Below, piece by piece: positions 6,872 through 12,140 of a DNA stretch of 12,140 bases (position 1 is its first letter; the number at the start of each line of letters is the position of its first letter). Source of the DNA: JABFRZ01 sp031413955 (GTDB lineage: Bacteria > Planctomycetota > UBA1135 > GCA-002686595); the NCBI GenBank assembly GCA_031413955.1, contig JANOGB010000087.1, positions 1 to 12,140 of the forward strand, written 5' to 3'. The notes beneath the pieces are model-generated. The model did no database searches. It was not told where the DNA came from and saw nothing but the letters and a program-made list of their open reading frames with translations. Made by a program: the position numbers and the translations under genes.

Positions 6872-6900
6872 AGAATAGGGGTCCCGCGCAGGCGTCGCAA
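6872..6900 (-). promoter_or_regulatory. sigma70-like promoter for the SGNH-ABC operon
   Basis: The minus strand shows -35 TTGCGA (6900-6895), a 17-nt spacer and -10 TATTCT (6877-6872). Each hexamer matches the consensus at 4 of 6 positions and the spacing is ideal. The -10 ends 8 nt before the ATG at 6863, so transcription would start at or next to the start codon. There is no ribosome binding site there, in line with a leaderless mRNA. Confidence 0.45.
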
Positions 6901-6916
6901 CCCACAGCAACCCACA
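6897..6916. repeat. two tandem copies of a 10-bp sequence in a divergent promoter region
   Basis: GCAACCCACA occurs twice back to back. The 10-bp period puts both copies on the same face of the helix, and the first overlaps the predicted -35 of the SGNH promoter. It also lies just before the kinase ribosome binding site. It could be an operator acting on both divergent genes, or chance. Confidence 0.4.
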
Positions 6917-6933
6917 GGAGAGAGTCGCAGCGC

Positions 6934-7686
6934 TTGGAGCCCGAGGTCGTAGAGGTATGGAAGCGCGATGCGCTCGGGCGCGTCGAGCTCGTGCAGAGCG
7001 ACGGCCTGCGCGCCGTGCGGCGCGTGGCTGCGGGCGGACGCATACCGTTCTCGCGCAGCCTGGCGCGGGCGCTGCTGCGGCGCGAGGGCCGGGCGCTGCG
7101 TGCGCTCGAGGGCGTGCCCGGCGTGGCGCGCGTGCTGGCGCAGTCGGCGGACGGCGGCGCCCTGCTGCGCAGTTTTCTCCCAGGCACGCCGCTGTGTCTC
7201 GCGTCCGCGCTGCCGCGCGATTTCTTCGAGCGCCTGGAGGAGCTCGTGTGCGCGCTGCACGAGCGCGGCGTGTGCCACAACGACCTGCACAAGGAGGGCA
7301 ACGTGCTGGTCGGTGAAGACGGCTACCCGAACCTGGTCGACTTCCAGCTCGCGAGCTGGCACCCGCGCCGCGGTCGCAGCTTCGCGGTGCGCGCGCGCGA
7401 GGACCTGCGCCACGTGTGGAAGCACCGCTCGCACTACTTCCGCGCGCTGGGCGTGCCCGACCCGCTGAGTGAAGCGCCGCAGCGTTCCTTCCTGGCGGAG
7501 AGCTGGCGCCGCTTCGGGAAGCCGCTCTATGGCCGCATCAAGCGCAGCGCCTGGCTGCGACGGGAGTTCGCGTCCGGCGAAGCGCGCCGAGCGCAGGACG
7601 GGCCCTGGCCGAGCTGGAGCGCGCCCGTCGGGCCGCGCGCTACCCCCGCACGAAGTTCTCCAGCAGCTCCATCCCGCCCTCGCTGA
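6934..7686 (+). CDS. small kinase of the WaaP/InaA/RIO-like superfamily
   Basis: A 250-residue protein starting at TTG 6934, with AGGAG (6916-6920) and AGAG (6921-6924) upstream. The kinase catalytic loop is HNDLHKEGNVLV (115-126, with D117 and N123) and the metal-binding motif is DFQ (136-138) in place of DFG. Around it are LVCALHERGV, NLVDFQLA and AREDLRHVWKHRSHYF. These fit the bacterial family with HNDL-x-KE-x-N and DFQLA motifs, annotated as lipopolysaccharide kinase (Kdo/WaaP) or RIO-like. Such proteins are thought to phosphorylate lipid A/core sugars or related envelope molecules; the substrate here is unknown. RREGRAL (49-55) probably carries the helix-C glutamate, but there is no lysine between residues 11 and 119, so the usual beta-3 lysine appears replaced, perhaps by R29 or R30. 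The last 16 residues are encoded opposite the amidotransferase 3' end and look unconserved. Confidence 0.8.
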   Translation: MEPEVVEVWKRDALGRVELVQSDGLRAVRRVAAGGRIPFSRSLARALLRREGRALRALEGVPGVARVLAQSADGGALLRSFLPGTPLCLASALPRDFFERLEELVCALHERGVCHNDLHKEGNVLVGEDGYPNLVDFQLASWHPRRGRSFAVRAREDLRHVWKHRSHYFRALGVPDPLSEAPQRSFLAESWRRFGKPLYGRIKRSAWLRREFASGEARRAQDGPWPSWSAPVGPRATPARSSPAAPSRPR

Positions 7687-8203
7687 GCACCGACTCGGGA
7701 TGGAACTGCACGCCCTCGAGCGGCCACGTGCGGTGGCGCAGCCCCATCACGTCGCCGTCCTCGGCGCGCGCGCTGACCTCGAGGCACATGGGCAGGTCGG
7801 CCTCGAGCACGGCCAGGGAGTTGTAGCGCGTGAAGGCGAGCGGGCTGGCGAGACCCGCGAAGAGGCCGCGGCCGTCGTGCGTCACGCGCACGGTGCGACC
7901 GTGCACGGGTTCGCGTGCACGCGCCACGCGCGCGCCGAAGCCGACACCGATGGCCTGGAATCCGAGGCACACGCCCAGGGTCGGCACGGTGGGGGAGAGC
8001 TCGCGCAGCACGTGGAGCGCGAGCTCGGCCGCTTCCGGCCGGCCCGGACCCGGGCCCAGCACGAGCTTCGCCGGCCGGAGACGTCGCAGGGTCGCGAGGC
8101 TCGTGCGTCGGGCCGCGCGCACTTCCACGCGCGCGCCCAGGGTCTCCAGCGCCTGCACCAGGTTGAAGGTGAAGGAGTCGCGGTGGTCGAGCAGCAGGAT
8201 CAC
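7640..8203 (-). CDS. class I glutamine amidotransferase, anthranilate/aminodeoxychorismate synthase component II type
   Basis: A 187-residue stand-alone amidotransferase, the usual length for PabA/TrpG. It opens with ILLLDHRDSFTFNLVQAL, the family start pattern. The oxyanion region is LVLGPGPGRP (47-56), the nucleophile is C79 in LGVCLGFQAI, and the triad is completed by H168 and E170 in GVQFHPESVLSEGG. It releases ammonia from glutamine for a chorismate-using partner: TrpE (tryptophan) or PabB (folate). The partner gene is not in this window, so TrpG and PabA cannot be told apart. GTG 8203 is the natural start by alignment; no clear ribosome binding site is seen. It lies 47 nt after the lipoprotein gene on the same strand, and its 3' end overlaps the convergent kinase gene by 47 nt. 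Confidence 0.92.
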   Translation of the reverse strand: MILLLDHRDSFTFNLVQALETLGARVEVRAARRTSLATLRRLRPAKLVLGPGPGRPEAAELALHVLRELSPTVPTLGVCLGFQAIGVGFGARVARAREPVHGRTVRVTHDGRGLFAGLASPLAFTRYNSLAVLEADLPMCLEVSARAEDGDVMGLRHRTWPLEGVQFHPESVLSEGGMELLENFVRG

Positions 8204-8250
8204 GGAACGTGCGCTTGCGTGAAGGCCACGCTGCGCGGGGCTAACCGGAG

Positions 8251-8934
8251 CTACAGGATGTCTTCACGGTAGACCCAGCGCCGCGGACGATCGGAGTTGC
8301 GCCGGTTCACGATCACGCGCCACAGGTCTTGGGGCCCGAGGGCGGTGTAGAAGCTCCGCCCGTCGAGCTCGACCCGTCCGCTCAGCAGCCCCAGGAGCTG
8401 CAGGGGCTTCTTGGGTTCGAAGAAGAACACGCCCGCGCCGAGCTCGCTGTCGGCCAGCTGTTCGAGCTCGGGATTCGGCCGCAAGAGCACGCCCGTGACG
8501 CGCGGGTCGGAGCCGAGCTCGGCCTCGATCTCGAAGGGTTGGCCCGCGCGCCGGCCGCGCACGACCACCTTGGTCCCGGCCGGGGGCGTGCTGAGGCACA
8601 GGCGCGCGCAGGGCAGCTGGATCTCGGCCTCGGTGGCGAAGACGCCTCCGCCCATGGCCTCGACCAGGCCTTCCTCGCGCGTCGGGCCGTCCCCGAACCA
8701 GGCCGTGAACTCGATCCGTCCGCTCTGCGCCGTGCGACCCAGGAACACCACGCCGTAGTCGGTCGAGACGGCCAGCTCGTCCCCGCCGGCACCGTGCACC
8801 ACGACCACCGGATCGAACGTATAGCGCGCGCTGCTCTCGAGCGAGATGCCGCGACAGGCCGGCAGCGCGGCGGCTGCGAGTGCCACGGTCCAGAACGAGG
8901 AGCGCATGGCGACCAGGCTGGCGCGCGCCTTCAT
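8251..8934 (-). CDS. predicted lipoprotein of unknown function
   Basis: A 227-residue protein with a basic N-terminus, a hydrophobic segment and a lipobox LPAC with the cysteine at 27, so it should be lipidated and anchored outside the inner membrane. The mature part is rich in beta-strand patterns (PVVVVHGAGGDELAV, GVVFLGR, TKVVVRGRRAG, GAGVFFFEPKKP, LSGRVELDG). It has two further cysteines in LPCARLC that could form a disulfide. It ends in a basic tail, VIVNRRN...RRWVYREDIL. I do not recognise the family. I chose ATG 8934; an in-frame TTG at 8943 lies closer to AGGA, and an ATG at 8907 would also keep the signal peptide. It follows the DUF1570-like gene by 16 nt, so they are probably co-transcribed and may act together at the cell surface. 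Confidence 0.75.
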   Translation of the reverse strand: MKARASLVAMRSSFWTVALAAAALPACRGISLESSARYTFDPVVVVHGAGGDELAVSTDYGVVFLGRTAQSGRIEFTAWFGDGPTREEGLVEAMGGGVFATEAEIQLPCARLCLSTPPAGTKVVVRGRRAGQPFEIEAELGSDPRVTGVLLRPNPELEQLADSELGAGVFFFEPKKPLQLLGLLSGRVELDGRSFYTALGPQDLWRVIVNRRNSDRPRRWVYREDIL

Positions 8935-8950
8935 CGAGCGCAAGAGTCCT

Positions 8951-10648
8951 TCACTTGGTGCCGCTCTTCTTCTGGAGCAGGGCGAGGAACGTGTCGCGGG
9001 CCGCGCGCAGTTCCTCGTTCTCGGGCTCGAGCTCGCAGGCGAGGTTGTAGTGTGCCTCCGCTTCGCCGAGGGCGTCGTCCGAGCCGGTGAGGCTCTTCAC
9101 GTCGATCTCGTCATGCTCGAGGGTGAAGCCCGGCATGATCTGGATCACGCCACTCAGCATCCCCGCCAGGGTCGCGCGGTAGACGCCATCGAGCGGTGCA
9201 AGGTCGACGGCGGCTCGGTAGTCCTCGACGGCCTTCGCGGGGCTTCCCGTGGCGAATAACCGCAGCGTGCCGCGGGCCCAGTAGGCGCGCGGATCCTGGA
9301 CGCCGCCCGTCAGGGCCGCGTCCAGGTCGTCGAAGGCGTCCTGGATCTCCTCGGGCCCGGGCGTGGAGGCTCGTTGCAGGATCTTCAAGCCGCGCAGGAA
9401 GCGCGCGCGCGGACCGTCGATGGCGAGCCCTGCGACGTAGGCCTTCCAGTCCTCTTCCAGCTGGCCGACGTCCTTCACGCCGAGCTTCTCGAGGAGCAGG
9501 CGCCGCACCTCACCGGGCGGGACTTCCTTCCAGCTCCCGTACTTGTTGCCGCCGGAGTCGTCGACTTCGAAGGCCACGCCCTTGGCGATGGTGTAGAGGT
9601 CCTTGAAGAACTTCCTGAACGCCTTCTCGTACTCGGGCTTGGCGTTGTTGAGGAAGTACACGAACGACCAGGCGTGGGCGTACTCGAAAGCCCCGAACTC
9701 TTCGCGCGGGAGCAGGAACAGTTTTTCGAGCGCGACGTAGCTCCCGTCCGCGATCGCTTCCTGCACGGTGAGCACGTTCTCGAGCGCGAGCTGGCCGGGC
9801 TGGATCTCGAGCTTGCCCTTCTTGTTTCTCTCGATCCTGGCCGAGCCGAAGTAGTCGGCCACGCCCTCGTTGATCCAGATGCAGGGCAGGCCCTGGGGCT
9901 CGATCAGGAAGGTCAAGAGGTGCGTGCCTTCGTGCAGCGCCACCAGGTCGGAGAACGAGGGGTCCTGGTAGTCGTGGAAGAAGTGCAGCTCGCCGTCGAT
10001 GAAGTTGAAGAAGCCTGCCACGCCGGGCTCCGGCTTGGTGAGCTGCTGGAACTCCGGCCAGCTCTTGTAGATGCAGACGCGCATCTTGGTCTTCTTGAGC
10101 ATGGGCGAAGGATCGATGCCCACGCGCTGGTCCATCAGCTCGTAGTAGGTCTCGAGCAGCTCGGCGTAGTAGTCGAGCACCTCGGGTGAGGTGTTGGACT
10201 GGATCCGGAAGTGCTTGGTCTCCTTGGTCCAGCCGTCGTGGAACTGCGCGTGCGCGGCGAGCTCCGCCGTGCGCGCCTTGCTGAGCCCGGCGGCGCGCGC
10301 GAGCTCGGCCTCGTAGGCGGACTTGCTCAGCCATTTGCCGCGGTAGCGCACGTACCCCTGGGCGAGCTTCTTCTTCTCGTCCTCGTTCTGGGGCACGTAG
10401 TCGGACATGTCGCCCTCGATCTCGACCGAGGCGACGAAGCGCTTCGGGCAGGTGATCTCGCCGCTCTCGAAGACCAGCTGGTAGCTGCCGTCGGGGAGCT
10501 CACGCGCCTTCTTGATCTCCAGGATGCGCCCATCGTGCGTGACCAGGCGGTCCGCCGTGGCGGGCGACGCGATCAAGAGCCCGAGTGCGCAGGCTCGGAG
10601 CGCGGTGGCGAGTCTCAGCGCGAGCTGACGCCCGCAACCCAAACGCAC
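8951..10648 (-). CDS. secreted DUF1570-like HExxH protein with C-terminal TPR-like repeats
   Basis: A 565-residue protein starting at GTG 10648. The start is chosen because it gives a Sec signal peptide: basic MRLGCGRQ, a hydrophobic core, and SPATA-D cleavage near residue 32. A small strand-rich region with GRILEIKKARELPDGSYQLVF (41-60) and RYRGKWLS resembles segments seen at the start of many Planctomycetota surface proteins. The central domain (about 140-355) carries HEGTH (239-243) and, 18 residues on, NEGVADYFG (260-268). This is the gluzincin layout: two zinc histidines, the catalytic E240 and a third ligand E261. It fits DUF1570/peptidase-MA-like domains. Residues about 430-560 contain TPR-like helices (AYWARGTLRLFATGSPAKAVEDYRAA and AEAHYNLACELEPENEELRAA). 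Peptidase activity is inferred from the motifs. The upstream frame stays open through a repeat block and is not coding. Confidence 0.85.
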   Translation of the reverse strand: MRLGCGRQLALRLATALRACALGLLIASPATADRLVTHDGRILEIKKARELPDGSYQLVFESGEITCPKRFVASVEIEGDMSDYVPQNEDEKKKLAQGYVRYRGKWLSKSAYEAELARAAGLSKARTAELAAHAQFHDGWTKETKHFRIQSNTSPEVLDYYAELLETYYELMDQRVGIDPSPMLKKTKMRVCIYKSWPEFQQLTKPEPGVAGFFNFIDGELHFFHDYQDPSFSDLVALHEGTHLLTFLIEPQGLPCIWINEGVADYFGSARIERNKKGKLEIQPGQLALENVLTVQEAIADGSYVALEKLFLLPREEFGAFEYAHAWSFVYFLNNAKPEYEKAFRKFFKDLYTIAKGVAFEVDDSGGNKYGSWKEVPPGEVRRLLLEKLGVKDVGQLEEDWKAYVAGLAIDGPRARFLRGLKILQRASTPGPEEIQDAFDDLDAALTGGVQDPRAYWARGTLRLFATGSPAKAVEDYRAAVDLAPLDGVYRATLAGMLSGVIQIMPGFTLEHDEIDVKSLTGSDDALGEAEAHYNLACELEPENEELRAARDTFLALLQKKSGTK

Positions 10649-10681
10649 CGCGCAGACGCGCAGGTCGCGGAGCCTCGAGGA

Positions 10682-10741
10682 GGAAAGAAGAAGGGGCCTC
10701 CGGATCGTACGCTCCCGGAGAGCCGAAGCCCCGGAGGCCCC
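10682..10741 (-). terminator. hairpin with T-rich tail, probable terminator of the upstream HExxH gene
   Basis: GGGGCCTCCGG (10693-10703) pairs perfectly over 11 bp with CCGGAGGCCCC (10731-10741), and the loop carries a smaller CTC-CCG-GAG hairpin. On the minus strand the stem is followed at once by TTCTTCTTTCC (10692-10682), an interrupted T tract. The site fits a Rho-independent terminator for transcripts from the gene ending at 11014, though it lies about 270 nt after that stop. Confidence 0.55.
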
Positions 10742-10784
10742 ATCCTCTCTGATTTCTCTCTCCGCGATCCTCCGCGCTCTCCGG

Positions 10785-10856
10785 GCGAGAGTACGGAGCC
10801 AGGCGAGAGTACGGAGCCAGGCGAGAGTACGGAGCCAGGCGAGAGTACGGAGCCAG
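10785..10856. repeat. four exact tandem copies of an 18-bp unit
   Basis: The unit GCGAGAGTACGGAGCCAG repeats without gaps at 10785, 10803, 10821 and 10839. The following GC-ACGG continues the unit with one change. The copies are identical, which suggests recent expansion by slippage. The unit is a multiple of 3, so the frame stays open, but nothing suggests translation. The last copy forms the first part of the inverted repeat that follows. Confidence 0.95.
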
Positions 10857-10948
10857 GCACGGCTTCGCCGGATTCCGGGTGCGCGCAGGAGTGATGAGGA
10901 GCGCAGGGCGGAATCCGGCAAAGCCGAGCCTGGCACCGCACTCTCGCC
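10838..10948. repeat. 40-bp imperfect inverted repeat, 36 of 40 matching
   Basis: The arms are 10838-10877 and 10909-10948 with a 31-nt spacer. The reverse complement of the right arm matches the left arm at 36 of 40 positions, and the core GGATTCCG at the inner end is intact. The left arm contains the fourth 18-bp unit, so the ancestral single unit (with G, T in the right arm) was part of the inverted repeat before it multiplied on one side only. Confidence 0.88.
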
Positions 10949-11013
10949 GTTGGGGCGGCGCGAAGCGCTTGTTTTGGGACTAGTAGCCCAGCCTGCTCTC
11001 CTCCCCGGAGGAT

Positions 11014-12140
11014 TCAGAGGATGTAGTCCTTCCAGCTCTGCTCGAGCTCGGCCCAGTCGACGCCTTCGAATGCCTCGTCGACGGACTTGTCGAGATCGCC
11101 CGTCGTGGCCAGCGTCTCGAGGTAGCGCTCGAGGATGGAGCCCCAGGCCGGGTTCCAGTCCTTGGCCTTGTTCTTCGCGCCCGTGCGCAGGAAGTAGATC
11201 AGAGACCAGCCCTGGGCGTAGACCCTGTGACCGGGGATGCCGTACGGGTTGGCGCCCTCCGGCTCGTCGTAGTACTGCGGCTGGGTCCAGCGCACGAGCT
11301 CTTTCAGCGGCCCGTAGCCGAAGTTCTTCTTGTCCCTGCTCGCGACACCCTGGCGCAGCATCTCCTGGATGTTGCGGATGCGCCACGGGTTTTCGGTCAG
11401 CTCGAAGCGCCTGTGCTCGTACTCGTAACCGCTGTAGAAATCGCCCGTGCCCTCGTTGTACCAGCTGTGGGGCGAGAGGTTCCCGTAGAAGTAGAAGATG
11501 TACTGGTGGAAGGCCTCGTGGTTGAGCACGACCCACGTGTCCGCGCGGCCGCCGCCGGCCTGGTCGTCGAACAGCACGAGCTCCTCTGCGGCCGCGTACC
11601 AGTAACCCGGTGACTTGGGGCTGCCGCCGTACTGGACGTATTGTTCCACGTTCGAGCACACGCGTACCACGCTGGTGCGTGAGGCCGCGAGCGGATTGAC
11701 GAGCGCCACGGTGCGTTCCGCGTCGTGCGTCTCCTTGGCACCCTTCTCCGTGGACTCGGGGTCCTTCTTCTTGTCAGGCAACACGCGGCGTGCCTTGTCC
11801 GGCGGATAGTCCACGAGGAAGATCTTGCGGATACCTTCGAGGCGTTCCTGCAGCTCTGTCAGGAACTCCTCGTCGGTCGAGTTCGAGACCAAGAAGTAGT
11901 TCTCGGTCTCGATCATGCGCCAGCCCGGCGTGCGCGCCATCTCGGCCTCGAGCTTGGCGCGCTTCAGGCTGCGGGGGTCGGTGCCGGCGGGTGCGCTCGT
12001 CTTGCCGGCGCCCTCGATCGGGATCGGCTCGAAGGTCCTGGCCAGGGTCTCGAAGGCCTTCTCGTAGCTACGCCACTTCTTCTCGCCCGGACCGATCCCG
12101 ACCAGTGCCACCTCCAGGTTCTCGGCGAGCTGGAACACGG
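11014..12140 (-). CDS. DUF1570-like HExxH protein, N-terminus outside the window
   Basis: 374 codons are visible. The frame is open to the window edge and the GTG at 12138 is unlikely to be the true start. Residue numbers here count from the first full codon. The first 40 residues (NLEVALVGIGPGEKKWRSYE, then KAFETLARTFEPI) read like the end of another domain, such as the last helix of a PsbP/DcrB-like fold. Residues 74-110 (RMIETENYFLVSNSTDEEF...) begin a DUF1570-like domain. It carries HEAFHQ (207-212) and NEGTGDFYSG (228-237), the same two-histidine plus downstream glutamate layout as the gene at 8951-10648, with 16 residues between H211 and N228. The C-terminus DWAELEQSWKDYIL matches the QLEEDWKAYVAGL pattern of that neighbour. 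A metallopeptidase fold is likely; activity and substrate are unknown. It ends 365 nt before its relative, with a terminator-like hairpin between them. Confidence 0.82.
   Translation of the reverse strand, partial: VFQLAENLEVALVGIGPGEKKWRSYEKAFETLARTFEPIPIEGAGKTSAPAGTDPRSLKRAKLEAEMARTPGWRMIETENYFLVSNSTDEEFLTELQERLEGIRKIFLVDYPPDKARRVLPDKKKDPESTEKGAKETHDAERTVALVNPLAASRTSVVRVCSNVEQYVQYGGSPKSPGYWYAAAEELVLFDDQAGGGRADTWVVLNHEAFHQYIFYFYGNLSPHSWYNEGTGDFYSGYEYEHRRFELTENPWRIRNIQEMLRQGVASRDKKNFGYGPLKELVRWTQPQYYDEPEGANPYGIPGHRVYAQGWSLIYFLRTGAKNKAKDWNPAWGSILERYLETLATTGDLDKSVDEAFEGVDWAELEQSWKDYIL

Larger units (their letters stand above)
10649..11013. other. 365-bp intergenic region with hairpins and repeats, no gene
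   Basis: This gap separates two minus-strand HExxH genes. From left to right it holds the upstream region of the signal-peptide protein, a terminator-like hairpin (10682-10741), four 18-bp tandem repeats (10785-10856) that run into one arm of a 40-bp imperfect inverted repeat (10838-10948), and about 65 nt before the stop of the next gene with nothing I can name. The open frames crossing it, which give SPGSVL and PGESTE-type repeats, are products of the tandem repeat and have no start signals. Confidence 0.75.

Noticed and set aside
7640..8203. Naming the amidotransferase trpG or pabA
   Set aside because: No TrpE or PabB partner gene is present, and the two cannot be separated from component II sequence alone.
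9374..10189. 271-codon plus-strand open frame
   Set aside because: Leucine/valine/glutamate-rich mirror of the DUF1570-like gene, caused by GC-rich third positions; no start signal or family resemblance.
10785..10856. Possible CRISPR array
   Set aside because: The 18-bp units are directly adjacent with no spacers and no cas genes nearby.
10211..10894. Plus-strand frame with PGESTE-type peptide repeats
   Set aside because: The repeats are just the translated 18-bp tandem units, and the rest is antisense to a well-supported gene.
10649..11659. Open frame extending the DUF1570-like protein upstream by more than 330 residues
   Set aside because: It crosses the terminator-like hairpin, the tandem repeats and the next gene in another frame. 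The signal peptide marks the real N-terminus near 10648.

Overview
The window is very GC-rich with strong G/C bias at third codon positions, tightly packed genes and frequent GTG/TTG starts. An LpxB homologue, a lipoprotein and a periplasmic-type signal peptide point to a Gram-negative (diderm) cell plan. Two adjacent large HExxH proteins of the DUF1570 type, one with TPRs, plus ECF sigma/anti-sigma and SGNH genes, best match a Planctomycetota bacterium; Myxococcota or another GC-rich diderm cannot be excluded from sequence alone. No rRNA, tRNA, CRISPR, transposase or phage gene is visible.

Region 1 (1-2898, minus strand) reads as one operon: lpxB-like lipid-A-disaccharide synthase, ECF sigma factor, two-helix membrane anti-sigma factor, a YbjQ/UPF0145 protein, then the first codons of a membrane protein that leaves the window. 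Sigma/anti-sigma and anti-sigma/YbjQ both overlap by ATGA, so translation is probably coupled. The arrangement suggests an envelope-linked regulatory module; that role is inference.

Region 2 (2968-3790): a membrane-anchored TPR protein on the plus strand, possibly leaderless, converges on the next operon. The gap between them is filled by a perfect 33-bp inverted repeat.

Region 3 (3791-6863, minus strand): SGNH/GDSL hydrolase, ABC ATPase and ABC-2 permease with overlapping stop/start codons (GTGA, TGATG). A reasonable sigma70-like promoter sits directly before the hydrolase ATG.

Region 4 (6934-8203): a small WaaP/RIO-like kinase on the plus strand, divergent from the hydrolase, whose 3' end runs 47 nt into a convergent stand-alone PabA/TrpG-type glutamine amidotransferase.

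Region 5 (8251-12140, minus strand): an unrecognised lipoprotein, a secreted DUF1570-like HExxH protein with a C-terminal TPR-like tail, then a 365-bp intergenic block (terminator-like hairpin, four 18-bp tandem repeats, 40-bp imperfect inverted repeat), then a second, 5'-truncated HExxH protein. The two intergenic inverted repeats (regions 2 and 5) share the core GAGCCAGGC and may belong to one dispersed repeat family. I see no single spectacular new system. The best leads are the repeat family, the paired HExxH proteins and the lpxB-sigma-anti-sigma-YbjQ unit.
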